64,000 nt of DNA from Amoebidium appalachense (lineage: Eukaryota > Ichthyosporea), in NCBI GenBank assembly GCA_963693365.1, contig CAVNZM010000013.1:7564001-7628000 (forward strand), read 5' to 3'. Of this stretch, positions 15,856-29,241 are shown piece after piece. The notes under the pieces are model-generated. The model was not told where the DNA came from, did no database searches, and saw only the letters and a program-made list of their open reading frames with translations. The position numbers were made by a program, and so were the translations under genes. Position 1 is the first letter of the stretch. Each line of letters begins with the position of its first letter.

Positions 15856-18246
15856 ACACACACACCCTTCCAAGCATACACAGATACAACCTCCCAACCT
15901 CCCAACCCCCCCCCCTCTCCCCCACAGCCGTCTTATCCTCCGTGCAAGGCACACCTACCCACCACTCACACACACCCACACGCGCGCAAATGCATGATAA
16001 CGCACCAATCAGACCACCAGGCACGGCATACTGCAGAGCATTTTGCTCCGTGTTGAGGGTCTCGATGCGCGACAGAATCGACCTGCAACCCACAAATCAG
16101 AACCAGGTTATAAGTTGCAAACACGCAACCGATTAACCCATTTTGCATACAGTGTGCAATCCTTGTCTCCCTCCCTTACGATTGCAACACACTAAACACT
16201 GTTGATGCTACATCACCATGTGTGCATGTGGTCTTCATATTACAGACACGCCTTACTCGTCCATCGTAGATAGAATTATGTTTGTCTTTGTCTTGTGTGT
16301 ACCTTCCCCCTCTCCCCCCCCCCCCCCCCAATCTGTCCTAACACAAACAATATTGATCACAACTGCTCCCCCCCCTCCCCCCCCCTCCCTCCCCTTCCCC
16401 CAAGTACCCCAACCACACGCGCATGCACACACACATTTACCCACCACTACAGCTAACCATTCCTCTGAAATCTCATCCCTTCATGCACGCACATACACAT
16501 GCACGAACACACACGCACACGCACACGCCCACACCCACACCCATCCACCCACACACACCTGCATCGGATTCTGTTGTTTGCGTCCTTGGACACGATACCG
16601 GGGCGCACCTCAATCTCCATCCCCAACTGAAACCCACATTGCCAACCGTCAGACATCCAATCAAAATCCATGTTTCTACGATTATGCAGATCTTGCTATC
16701 CATCGTACTTCGGGCAAGGAATTCACACAACATATCCACGATCACAGCCTTGATAATCCGCTCACACAGACCAAAAGGCACAAAAACAACGAAGGTGTCC
16801 CAGAAACAAACAAGCATACAAAAAAGCCAGAATGAAACTGTAAGCAGACATCTCAAACACCAAATCCACATAGCAACACCAAATCCGCATAGCAATACCA
16901 AATCCACATAGCACAGAACAAATGGTATACGGTGGGGTGGCGGCCGCAAAGAACACAGACGTGGCTCTGGCACCGTTGCAACGTCCGAAATTAAGGCCCC
17001 AGAACAAAAGAAATGCAATGGGCACCCGGACATGTGCCAAACAGGATATAGAAAGAAAACGGGAAGAAACGATCTCCAAAGAATAGAAAGTGAGAGGAAG
17101 AGAGCGAGGAATAGGCAGGAGGAAGGGAGCTGGGGTAGAAAGTACAGCACAGTGTGAAGTACAAAGATTAAACAAGTAAAATCAGAAATCGGCAGCACAT
17201 ATGCATGCATGCATGCACACCCACACCCACACAAATGAAATGGTAAACATAGCAAAACACAAGATATAACTGTAGTCTGTGCGAGTGCGGCCCTCTACCC
17301 ATGCGGTGGGGTGGCGGCCGCAAAGAACACGGACGTGGCTCTGGCACCGTTGCAGCGTCCGAAATTAAGGCCCCAGAACAAAAACATGCAATGGGTACCC
17401 GGACATGTGCCAACAGAATGTGCAAGGAAAAAGCGAAGAAAGGAGTTTTCGTGGAATAGGGGGCGGAAGGACAGAAGCTGCCGTAGAAAATGCCATGCGG
17501 TGTAAGGTACAAACAGTCAACGTGGGACCTAACGAACTGGCAAAGAAAAAAAAATGGATGCACACACACACACACACACACACATGCGCACACACACACA
17601 CATGCATGAACACATGCTCAAACACACACCACACACAAATGAATCACAAGAGCAGAGCAAAATACAAGATACGACTGTAGTCTGTGCGAGTGCGGCCCTC
17701 TACCCATGCGGTGGGGTGGCGGCCGCAAAGAACACGGACGTGGCTCTGGCACCGTTGCAGCGTCCGAAATTAGGGCCCCAGAACAAAAGAAATCCAATGG
17801 GCACCCGGATATGTGCCAACAGAATGTGCAAGGAAAACGAGTACACACGGCATCCTTATCCTCCGGCACGTGAAGAATGCAAACGTGACAGTCACCGAGG
17901 AGAGCATGCAGGGTTGGAAACACACATGCCCTGGGTCGCACACACAGAGAGAGAACCAGCATTCCCCCCTTCCCTCTACCTCTCTCCCCACCCCCCCTAC
18001 CCACCGCCACCACCTCCCCCTCTAAACACCATCACCCAGCCAACCACCATCACAACCAAATCTTTCCTTTCCCAATACAAACAACACGTACCCTGAGCAC
18101 ACCGTGCAGAATGGAGCCACCAGCCACACCACCCTTCAAGTCATCAACCTCACAGCCGGGCTTGTTGACGTCGAACGAACGAATCACAATCAGGCGGGGG
18201 GGTGACGTGAAGTCCCGCATCGGGATGGGGATACGCTTAACCTGAA

Positions 18247-18277
<31 letters not shown>

Positions 18278-18304
18278 TGCGGTGGTGGTTGGGGGAGAAG
18301 GGGG

Positions 18305-18345
<41 letters not shown>

Positions 18346-18466
18346 TGAATGCGTCAAAAAGTACGAAGTACACAAGAACAAACGGATAACACGATGCAGA
18401 ATGCAAGCCATACATAAAGAGTATGCATAATAAGCAGAGCCCATCCTCAGGGGGGGCCCACGTCAT

Positions 18467-18503
<37 letters not shown>

Positions 18504-18676
18504 ATAAGAAGATTGGCACATGGTACACGTCAAATCTTGCAATGGGTAGGGTCGGGGACTCGGGGAGATCAGGCAAAAAGTTAGACATGTACTAGATAAT
18601 ACGAAGTAGAAATCCACATAAGCTGACGCTGATTTTGTGGGTGAGAAAAAGAGAACCTGTGTTTCCGAGGGAGAAA

Positions 18677-18714
<38 letters not shown>

Positions 18715-18837
18715 AAATGCGTCAAAAAGTACGAAGTATACAAGAACAAACGGATAACACGATGCAGAATGCAAGCCATACATAAAGAGTATGCATAATA
18801 AGCAGAGCCCATCCTCAGGGGGGGCCCACGTCATCCA

Positions 18838-18887
<50 letters not shown>

Positions 18888-19186
18888 TGAATGTGTCATA
18901 AAGTAGGTAAGTACACATTCATACGGACAACACGATGCAGAGTGCAAACCACACATGAGGAATATGCGTAATAAGTAGAGCCCATCCTCAGGGGGGCCCC
19001 TTGTCATCCGGCGAAGGGGGGGAGGGGGGAGGGGGGGGGGGGGGGGGGGTTTGGATGCGTCAAAAAGTACGAAGTACACAAGAACAAACGGATAACACGA
19101 TGCAGAATGCAAGCCATACATAAAGAGTATGCATAATAAGCAGAGCCCATCCTCAGGGGGGGCCCACGTCATCCACAGTACCGAGT

Positions 19187-19226
<40 letters not shown>

Positions 19227-19954
19227 ACATACGATGTACTCGCACACACACTCGATGTTGTACTTGAGCTGGGCAGAGATGGGAACCACAGGGGCACCCT
19301 CGGCAACGGTACCTGCAAGCACACCACATGGTCAGCATGCAGGACAGGGAACAGGTTTGCTTGGGCGGCAGATGTCCTGGAAAGAAGGGTGTTGGTCAAA
19401 GAGGATATGCCCCTGTTATCCTGCTGGCTTGCATTGTTGCTCGAACACTTGCACAAATACAGAGAGTGTGTGTGCGAAAAAGATTCCGAACGTGGAGTGT
19501 GAGAGAACGAGGGATTGAGAGACAGGGAGAAGGAAGGGTGGGGGTTAAAGAGGAGGAAGAGATGGGAAGTGAGACGGAGCCAGATAGGAGGGGGTTCGGG
19601 AGGGGAGGGGGTGTGTGAGAGGGGAGAGAGAGAGAGAAGGGGAGGGAGAGAGTGAGGGAGTGAGGCAGACAGAGCCATAGGCATACCCTGTACGAACTTG
19701 AGGATCTGCTGGTACTGGTCCTTGGCCTGGCTCTCCTTGACCAGGTCGATCTTGTTCTGCAGGATGATGATGTGCTTGAGCTTCATGATCTCGATTGCTG
19801 CAAGATGCTCAGACGTCTGCGGCTGCGGACACGACTGTGCGCCGTGAAAGTGCAGGGGTGGAAAGGGGTGGACGGGGGTGGAAGGTGTGTGTGAAGTGTG
19901 GGGGGAGTGGTGTGGGTGAGGGTTGGGAGCAATGGGGCCACAGGGCAGAGAAAA

Positions 19955-19987
<33 letters not shown>

Positions 19988-21186
19988 TGTAAAGGCTGAA
20001 GCACGGTGTGTGTGTGTGTGTGTGCGTGTGTGTGTGTGTTTGTGTGTGTGCGCGCGCGCGCGAGCAAGAGAGCGTCAATGTGTGTATGTGTGTGCGCGCA
20101 CTGGCGTATTTATCATGGGGGAGGAGGGGAGGGAGGGGGGTGGGGGGGGGGGGTAACACGGCGTGCCCAGGGAAAAGGGGAGAAATGATGTCAGTATACA
20201 GTGATAACCATTTCTCGGCGATAAAACTCGCTTCACACAGACAGGTGGTATTTCACAGCAATGCCGCTGGGTAAATATAAAACTAGACTTCCAAGATCGT
20301 CCGAGAAGTTAAGGCACACATACAAACTGCATTAAACCACTCACAGTATTATCCATGCAGACAAACACATGCGCACACGTGTGCGGACACGGACATGCAC
20401 ACACGCAAGAATGCACACACATGCACAGGCATATCCTCACACAGACGAGCCCTAAGAGAAAGACAAAATGGCTAAAAGGGTTTTTTAATAAAAGCCCCCT
20501 CCCTCACCATTTCCCTCCTGCCCGCTCATAAACCTATTCCCTCATACACTCAACCAAAACCCACAACCACGACAAGAAAACACCTAATATAGATGTACAC
20601 ACATCCATGCACACGCACACACATTCATGTACACGCACAACCTCACGTACCAACCCTTCTATGTACAAACGGGTACGCAAGCACACACTAACATACCATA
20701 CAGTGTGTGCATGCACACACGTCCGCCCACACCTCCACACATCCACACGTACACACACACACAAACACACACAGACACACACGCACGCACACACACGTCT
20801 ACACGTTCACACATTCACAAGTACACACAAGTACACACACCCACACACAGTTTCACAAACACAGGATCACGAACACACACGTCCACACGACACGTACACA
20901 CGCACACCCACCTCGTTTCCAGCAATGAGCAGCAGTGCAGCATCCATCACAGCCGCACCGTTCAACATGGTGGCCATGAGAATGTCGTGCCCTGGGCAGT
21001 CCACAAACGACACATGTCTGAGTCCCACGTGTCAGCACACAGGCCAAATCAGATCTTGCAGAGCAGACATAAGGAGTATGCATAGTAAGCAGAGCCCATC
21101 CTCCAAGTCATCCACAGTACCCGGATTTCAACCCATTCACCTCGATTTCGAAGCCCAACTCAGACATTGCTTCACTCGAACATGGA

Positions 21187-21221
<35 letters not shown>

Positions 21222-21712
21222 AGGGGCGGGAGGGAGGGTCGAGGGGGGCAAGTAATGATGTGCGATGGACTATGTAAAGATAGACACACCACGAAGGAAA
21301 TGAAATTTGGGGGGGGGGGGGGGGGGGGGGGGGTTTGAATGCGGAACACAGTACGAAGTACGCATACACGATGAGAAGCATGGTGCAGGACACATGCAAA
21401 GGCAAACATTCAAGTATGCAGCATCAGCCATGCGCACAGTATGCGTCATAAGCAGAGCCCATCCTCAGGGAGGGCCCAAGTCATCAATTGCGTCTGAGTT
21501 TCGACCCCTTAGCCCGCGTATATACGACGCTCCAACTCAGACAGCAGCAGGGGGGGGGGGGGGGGGGGGGGGGGGGGAGGGCAACAGGTACCTCATGACC
21601 TGGAAGTTTCCGGAGCAGCCTGGGCGGTCGCAGGGGAAGGTGTCCTCCTTGTTGCTGGGCGCTGACCGGTAGCAGCCGGGCCGGGGGCAGTTGTCATTGT
21701 CGCACTTGTACA

Positions 21713-21786
<74 letters not shown>

Positions 21787-21792
21787 GCGCAT

Positions 21793-21877
<85 letters not shown>

Positions 21878-22396
21878 TGAGCAGTCCACAACAAGGTATA
21901 CAGAAAACAGGAAGCACAGGGCACACTTCGCATACAGAGGTACAGGTGGACGATGCTTTTGGTGGCTGCAATATTGGAGGTAGACACAGAGACCTGGTGG
22001 CAAACCCCCAACTAGAGTGAAAAACATGGTGCATAGGCACTCCTTGGTAACTCAACTAAACAACGTGAATGCGAAATATGAAAGTGTCGCACAACCGCAA
22101 TGGTGGCAAACTAATTTTGAAAATTCGTTGGTTGTGCCGCTTAAGCTTCTCTTATTCAAAGCGTAATGGTATTCCTGGGTACTCAACATTTAGTGTTGCA
22201 CAAAGGGGGGGGGACATACCTTTGCGTTGGCATAACCGAGCTTAATGGTGATGTTTCTCTCCAACTCACTTTTGAAGCGCACAGTCTGAAAGGCGCAGTT
22301 CGTCAGCACACAGTGACCACACACACACACACATGCACACATGCACACACATACATGCACATCCACACACACACAGAAGGAGTGAGCAAGAGAAAG

Positions 22397-22438
<42 letters not shown>

Positions 22439-22607
22439 CACGCAAGCAGCCCACCATCCCATATATTCAGGTACCACAATCTAGCCCCTCCCAACCCCCT
22501 CCCCCCATCCCCCCCACAGCCGTATTTCCATATTGCCCTCTTCAAGACCACCAGACTGTCCACACGCATAACGTTTTACACTCAAGCAACCCACTCCGAC
22601 CTCCCAG

Positions 22608-22641
<34 letters not shown>

Positions 22642-23732
22642 ACACACACACACACACACACTCCCCTTTCCTCCTCATTCATCATGTATGTTTCAGCACA
22701 CATCACTTCATCAAATTCTTTCCCAATCGACCGTCATGTGCCGCTTCAATCCCCCACTGATCTCGACCCCCCCCCCCCCCCCCCCCCTCCGGGGGTCCCC
22801 GTGAACCCCTCCCCAACACCCCTAGGCAATACCCTCGTCCCCCCTTCCCCCCGCCCCCACTCTTTAACGACCCAATGCGACAGAAATCATAAATGGGACA
22901 AAAACTATAGCCCGGTTCGATCAAATATCACCCAAAATCACCAAAAAATGCTACAGAGAATATCCTTTGCATTGGGAAGCTCCTGCCGCCCAGCTGGCCT
23001 CTCCGATAAACCAGATATCATCTGTTAGCATAACTACTCAATTAATAAGAACTACTAATGACAGGCTTGCACCAACACCAGACCCGGACTTTCAAGATCG
23101 TGTTTGCATAAATAGTCCGAAATGACGCACCTGAACACCCGAGATAGACTTGACCAGGGTGGACTTGCCGTGGGCTACATGGCCGATGGTGCCTGGAAAT
23201 GACGTCATGCTGTTAGTCCGCTACCAAGAAGGAACTCTTTCATTTAACGCTCATTACTTATTTTCCAAACCAGATTCATCTAAAAATCCCTTTGCACAAA
23301 AAACAGACTACATAGGGATTGGGTTCTTGCATCAACGTAGCCAATCGCCTTTCCCTGTTTAATGGACAACACCAAACACAACGAACTTGGGTGAACTTCA
23401 AAGCAAACAAACACACGAAAGGACCATAATGCAGAGCCTAAAATGGGGAAAACAGCAACTAGCCTCTAAAAACCCTACTCCCCAACCTAACCTGCAAACA
23501 AGCGCCCCCTCTACCCACTACCCCCCCCCCCCCCCCCCAAAAAAAAAAAAAACCCCCACCCACCACACACACAGAGAGAGACATACACACGCTCCTCCCA
23601 AACATTATCTTCCCCTGCCTCTTCTCATTTTCTCAATGCCTTTCTCTAGCCATCTAATCCCCGTCCCCGTCCCCCCTCCCCATCCCTCAACCCTCTCCAG
23701 CTCCCTCTGAATTAGCAACACCCGTTCCTTTT

Positions 23733-23816
<84 letters not shown>

Positions 23817-24304
23817 AGGCAAGAGCTTGACAAGTGCACACACAAAAAGTGCCCCAACAGCCTAAACATATACGGAACATGAACAGTGCAAAGTATAGGT
23901 ACGGAGATGAAAGAGTAATGTCCGTAAGGAGGGTGAAAGATATGGAGAGGATCACGAAAAAAGAAAGTGTATGGTTAGTGTACAAATGAAGAATAGAGTA
24001 GCAAGAAGAAAAACCAATATAAAGAATGAAACCGGAAGACGAATGCGAATAAAGAAGACGGATCGATAAGAACTATGGAGAGGTAGAAGGATGGAAGATG
24101 GGTATGAACAAGCAAGACGGAAACCCACGTGAAGAAAATGGAAAAAATGAAAACATGAGAGATGGGGTGCCGCATACCGATGTTAATTGTTGCTTGGCGA
24201 CTGATGACCTCTGGAGTGAGGGGGCTGAGGTCTTCGATGCGCAGAGCCTCGAAGTTCTGTGTCTTCAGCTGCGGCTGGGCAAAGGGATCCTCGGACTTCG
24301 ACAT
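14367..24304 (-). CDS. Translation initiation factor 2 subunit gamma (eIF2-gamma), 13 exons
   Basis: eIF2-gamma is the GTPase subunit of eIF2 and delivers Met-tRNAi to the 40S ribosome. Exons (minus): 24304-24178, 23192-23131, 22285-22220, 21713-21592, 21017-20912, 19834-19687, 19312-19233, 18241-18092, 16626-16559, 16082-16006, 15601-15351, 14884-14793, 14418-14367. All phases close, giving 466 residues (human about 472). Visible motifs: GHVAHGKST (46-54), zinc-ribbon cysteines (89, 94, 99, 113, 118), DCPGHD (132-137), NKID (188-191), SAQ (223-225), the [12 protein letters not shown] segment and the C-terminal HWRLIGWG. All splice sites are GT/AG except the exon 4 acceptor, where the family-conserved VYK start lies after ACG and not AG. 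Several sites lie inside GT or CA microsatellites. The introns are filled with S1 and N repeats, all in sense orientation. The gene is divergent from the GlyRS-like gene. Confidence 0.95.
14662..14762 (-). repeat. S1-related repeat, degenerate copy (eIF2-gamma intron 12)
   Basis: Between two G tracts lies a diverged copy of the S1 3' half, recognised on the plus strand by the GACAACACAGTGCAGAT-type core and the GCAGAGCTCAT end. It lies in the sense orientation of eIF2-gamma, directly behind the exon 12 donor (GTATGC then poly(C)). Confidence 0.5.
16922..17838 (-). repeat. N repeat, tandem array of about 2.4 units in eIF2-gamma intron 8
   Basis: The GC-rich core (GGTGGGGTGGCGGCCGCAAA on the plus strand, with a NotI site) recurs at about 16930, 17305 and 17711, giving units of about 375 and 400 bp. 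Each core runs for about 110-160 bp to ATGTGCCAACAGAATGTGC. The spacer between cores is also related between units (a GTAGAAA...AAGTACAAA segment, then CA-rich sequence), so this is a true tandem duplication. Two further copies occur in the GlyRS-like intron. Confidence 0.85.
18344..19191 (-). repeat. Cluster of four S1 repeats in eIF2-gamma intron 7
   Basis: Four copies (about 18344-18469, 18714-18838, 18886-19016, 19050-19191) are separated by poly(G) tracts of 20-45 nt. Copies 1, 2 and 4 are almost identical, copy 3 more diverged. In the sense (minus) strand each reads GATGACGTGGGCC..., TGAGGATGGGCTCTGCTTA, GTACTTCGTAC and ends CATTCAAA followed by poly(C). The 5' boundary of the copy next to exon 7 includes CTCGGTACTGTGGATGACG. 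Local amplification has built nearly the whole intron out of this unit. Confidence 0.9.
21062..21190 (-). repeat. S1 repeat, 5' half (eIF2-gamma intron 4)
   Basis: The sense (minus) strand reads CTGAGTTGGGCTTCG, GAGGTGAATGGGTTGAAAT, GTACTGTGGATGACTTGG and GGATGGGCTCTGCTTA. This gives the 5' half that the intron 7 copies mostly lack. It adjoins a C tract on the plus strand (21190-21220). Confidence 0.75.
21334..21550 (-). repeat. S1 repeat, long copy (eIF2-gamma intron 4)
   Basis: About 215 bp. The sense strand begins CTGAGTTGGAGCGTCG, passes through GGGTCGAAACTCAGACGC and TGAGGATGGGCTCTGC, and ends GTACTTCGTACTGTGTTCC, GCATTCAAA and poly(C). It is flanked by poly(C) (sense) on both sides. 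It follows the exon 4 donor by about 40 nt. Confidence 0.85.
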
Positions 24305-24891
24305 GGTCCCTGTCTGTGCATAAAAAAGAGTAAGAAGCGCAAGGGGAGGGGGGGGGGGGGGGGGGAGGTGTGAAGGTGTTACAGATTACGCAGTACACAT
24401 TCATGCCAGACAACACAAAGGAGATTGCAAAACAAGCATCAACAGTGTGCAGCGTAAGCAAAGCCCATCCACAGGGATGGAAAGAGATGTCGGCAAGGCA
24501 TCTGAAGTCTTCAGGTATAGTTTGAAAACCTTTGGCGCAAGCTTGTGCTCTGTGTGTGTGTGTGTGTGTGTGTGTGTTGTGTGCACGCGCCCGCACTCAT
24601 TCGCACCGGTGCGGATGCTGTATGCGTCTGTATGTGCGCTCGCACATTCATGTGCGCACTTGTGTAAATGCAGCACTTGTCTGCAGTGTGTGTGTGGGTG
24701 CATATGTCTTGCTTTCGTGTTACAGAACGTGTAATGCATGAGCATATGTAAATGGGTGTCGGTGTGGATGATGGTGTGTATGTGTGTGTGTGTGTGTGTG
24801 TATATGTGTTGTGAGTGTGTGTGCGTGTGTGTGTGTGTTGCGTGTATGCATGTGTTTGTTGTGTGTGTGTGTGCACACGTATGTCTGCATG

Positions 24892-24985
<94 letters not shown>

Positions 24986-26439
24986 ACGTGCAGACATTTT
25001 GGAAAAAGGAGGAAAGTAAACGTGTATTTCTATGCCTGTGCCTGTGCCTGTCGGTGTGCGTGTGTGCACACAAGCGTGTGCCTGGGTGCGTGCCTGTGGC
25101 TTGAGTGTAGGCGAGGATGGTATATGAATTCACGTCCACCTGCCCGCAAAATGTGTGTGTGTAAATGGAAAGTGTACTGCATCTGCATGTATGTGGGTGC
25201 TCACAAGCCATCGGCTGTTCTAGCGCTTGTACTAGTTGTGCGTGCCTGTATGTATGCAAGGGTATGTAAGCCACAGCTGTGCGTCTGCATGTGTGCGTGC
25301 AAGGGTTCCTGGTGTGCTATTTTGTGCGTGTGCGTGCCAGCGAGAGTGTACATCTAGCTGCTTGCACGTTACACGAAGCCCCCCAATAAACCCCCAATAA
25401 ACAGGTGACTGGAGGGAGGGGGGAACGTGATGCCACTGTGCTGGTTTCACCCTCAGCACTTTTATCTCCGAGGTTGTGTTTCAAGAGTGTACTTCAAAAC
25501 CATGTCAAAAGACTCCCATTATGACATTCACCATAATCTATCTACTCCCTCGAGAATCATAGAGCCACAAACCCAAGAACTAACTGCTGACCACCCCTTT
25601 CTTCCAGCCCCCCCCCTGCCAGCCCACCTCCCTAATTCCCCTTAGCCCTTATCAGGATGCCTGTTGAGCTACCTGAAAGGAACGATAACCCAGCAATTTC
25701 TAGCTAAGTCGAAGCTCCCTATAGGTTTTCTTTTGTTCTAGCCTGCGTTTTCCGACCTTTTTTGAGTTCCGGAGGAGAGAAAAACGCGGCGAAAAAACGT
25801 GTGGGGAGAAAACGAAAAACGGAGCCCGCCTGTGTGACACACGGAACTCAACGGGGCGGTATCACGCACACGTGGATTTGGTGACTTTTGTGCACTTGAC
25901 AGGGTTTAACAAATGTATTTATTGGTTTATTGTGCTATTTTAAATGTACAACTTAGTTTCATTGGATGTCAAATTTGATTATATCAGGGTGACTCTGCCG
26001 CGATGATTCCAGCCCCGTGCCACCTGACATCGTGACGTCACCCTCAGTACGTCATCTTAGTCTTCGGCACTTCAGACGACCCAACCGCATCATCACATCC
26101 ATAATAAGAGCTATAGGGAGATATTACACAAATATATGTACCATTCATGTTATCCTGTCGGCTGTCACTAAAAAAAAAACATTTTTTAATAATAGATGAG
26201 AGCAAGCTGGGGCTTTTTGTATTGCAAAAACGACAGTCGCATGCGCAGTAAAACAGTGCAGATCAGAGGAGGTGACGTCATTCTGACTATTAGTCTTCTT
26301 TGTTTGCGCCATCACACACACCAATCTTTCAGTGTACACAACCTCGAGGCCATAACAGTCAGACAGTGTGACAGACTGTGACGCGAGTTGTTCAATTCCA
26401 AAGCCTTATAGCAATCAGAAAAAAAACTAAGAGTCGAAG
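24305..26439. promoter_or_regulatory. Divergent intergenic region between eIF2-gamma and the GlyRS-like gene
   Basis: GT-rich sequence, including (GT)n at about 24897-24984, fills 24550-25350. The part nearest the GlyRS-like gene (25650-26439) is non-repetitive and holds two perfect CRE octamers TGACGTCA (about 26033 and 26273). No canonical TATA box was recognised. No coding exon is supported. Confidence 0.5.
24367..24482 (-). repeat. S1-related repeat just upstream of the eIF2-gamma start codon
   Basis: A diverged copy recognised on the plus strand by ACGCAGTACACATTCATGCC, GACAACACAAAGGAGATTGC and AGCAAAGCCCATCC, next to a G tract. A CACAG acceptor lies between it and the ATG, so it may sit in a 5' UTR intron of eIF2-gamma, again in sense orientation. 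Confidence 0.6.
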
Positions 26440-27080
26440 ATGGCTGCCAAGTTTTCTCTTCTTCCCTCGTTAGGCAAGTTCGTGGAAAAGGGAGGCTTCT
26501 TTTTTCGTTCCTCTTCCATTTACGGGGGCCTGACTGGGTTTCACGACTACGGCCCTGTAGGTGTGGAATTGAAACGGAACATCACACAGGCATGGTGGAA
26601 GGATGAGGTACAAGCGGAGGAGAATGTGTGGGGTTTAGATACGAGCTTGCTAACACATGCAGATGCGATAGAAACGGGCACACACAGGCAAGGAGGGGCG
26701 GACAAGCAAAACATGAACATGAGAACGAGTATAGGCTCTGTCGATCCTTTAGACCAACTGATTGAATCAGTTTTGGAGGGAAAGAACAGTGGGAAACCAG
26801 CAGAAACTATCAAAATAAACGTTAAAGATGCAATCAGAGGTACCACTGCATTCCTCCGACCAAGTGCTCTGCCAGGAACTTTTTCCGAAGCATCGAACGT
26901 CGTGAAAACCTTTGGGTTGAAGCCGCCTTTTGGCTTCGCCCAAGTCGCTAGATCTTTCAGGAACGTTCCAGAAGTGGACACAAAGAGCACGTGGCCTACG
27001 TGGAGGGAGTTTGATGTTTTGGAGCTGGAGTATTTTAGTGATAAGATACCTGAAGGTATGGAGTCCACACCCCCCCCTCG

Positions 27081-27136
<56 letters not shown>

Positions 27137-27230
27137 CCTCTCTCTCCCTCTCTCTTTCTCCCCCCCCCTCTCTCTCCCTCTCTCTTTCTCCCTCCCCACC
27201 TCTCTCTCCCTCTCTCTCTCCCTCCTTCCC

Positions 27231-27318
<88 letters not shown>

Positions 27319-27471
27319 GTTCTCTCGTTCTCTCGTTCCCTATGCCTTCCTCTCTGCCTCTCCCTTCCTCCCTCCCCCCTCTCTCCCTCCCGCCGTCCCT
27401 CCCTCCCTCCCTCCCTCCCTTGCTCCCCCCTCCCCCCGTTCTGCACGTCCTCTCTCTCTCCCTCCCTCCCT

Positions 27472-27544
<73 letters not shown>

Positions 27545-29179
27545 CCCCCCCCCCTCCCCCGCTCCCTCTCTTCTCTCTCTCCCCCCCCCCTCTCTCTCTC
27601 TCCTCTCCCCTCTCTCCCTTCCTCCCTCTCTTCTCTCTCCCCCCCCCTCTCTCTCTCCCTCTCCCCTCTCTCCCTTCCTCCCTCCCTTCCTCCCTCCCTC
27701 CCTCTCTTTCTTGCTCGCTCTCTCGTTCCTCCTCTCTCCCTCCCTCCCCCCTCCCCCCCGTCGTTCTCTCCCTGTCTCTCTCCCTGCCCTCGTCCCCGCT
27801 CCCTCGCCCTGTCTGTCTCCCGCTCTATCTTTCCTCCCACTGTCTCTCGCGCTCCCCCTTATCTCCTCCTCCTTCAATAAATAATTATAATATCGTCCTG
27901 GTTAGAAACTGGTTTACCTTAGTGTATGTATGTTCTGTTTGCACATGTCCGGGTACCCAGTGCATTTCTTTTGTTCTGGGGCCTTAATTTTGGACGCTGC
28001 AACGGTGCCAGAGCCACGTCTGTGTTCTTTGCGGCCGCCACCCCACCGCATGGGTAGAGGGCCGCACTCGCACAGACTACAGTTACTCTCCTTTCCTGCT
28101 ATGTTTGTGCGCGCACAATCCTCTTGCATTTCATTTGGAATGGTTGTACTCTACGCTGCGTAGCGCTTTTTATTTCCTCCTCCCCCCTCCCCCCCCCCTC
28201 CAAACACCTCCCCGGACTTAGTAGAAGCCTGACGTATCTTGTGTTTGTTTGCTTGGGTTTCTTGTTTTGTATATTGTCAGATATGGTTTTAATGTTTTTG
28301 TTTTTGTTTTTTGTTTTTGTTTTTTTTGTTTTTTTTTGTTTGTTTGTTTTTTTTGGGGGGGGGGGGTTGCTGTTCCGTGAACAATTATGTTGCATTTGGC
28401 CAAGACAGGCTGACTCACCTACTGGTGTTGAAACAAAGTGTGGGTTGGGAAAAACGAACGACAGGTTGAAGAGCTGAATCCCTCCTTTTCGGAGGCCTAG
28501 GAACCCCTTTGATGATGGGCTTTGTTCAAGTTTCTTCTGCCTGCACACTTCCGTTTCATCTTTTGTGATTATATCATCGCGGTTATAAAATGGCGATGCT
28601 TCCATGGTTGCCACCCTCTGATGCATACCCCACCACCCCCACCCTCCCCCAGTTGCCCTTCTTCCCTCGCTTTCTTCTTGGAAAATCGTGTTTCCCCCTT
28701 TTTTTGCACATTCTGTTGGCACATGTCCGGGTACCCATTGCATTTCTTTTGTTCTGGGGCCTTAATTTCGGACGCTGCAACAGTGCCAGAGCCACGTCCG
28801 TGTTCTTTGCGGCCGCCACCCCACCGCATGGGTAGAGGGCCGCACTCGCACAAGCTACAGTCGTATTGTGTCCTGCCCTTTTGATGAGTGTAATTACTGT
28901 TGTTGTGTGGACTTGGTGTTTGAAGTGTCTGTCAAGAGTTTATTATTTGAAGTTCATCCTCTTCAACTGTTGTTTGTGGTCTGTTTACTTAAAGCCCCCC
29001 CCCTCCCCCCCCTCCCCCCGGCCTATTTCCTTTCTATTTCCTGCTGGGGGGAGGTTGAATGTGAGGGGTGGGGCAGAGAGGGTTGTTTAAGAACTTTCAA
29101 TGTGGTGTTGAGTCTTGCTTTTCGGAAGGGTTTGGTAAGATTGCTGATGCCTGCGTGCTACAATCTGCACAGATACACA

Positions 29180-29241
<62 letters not shown>

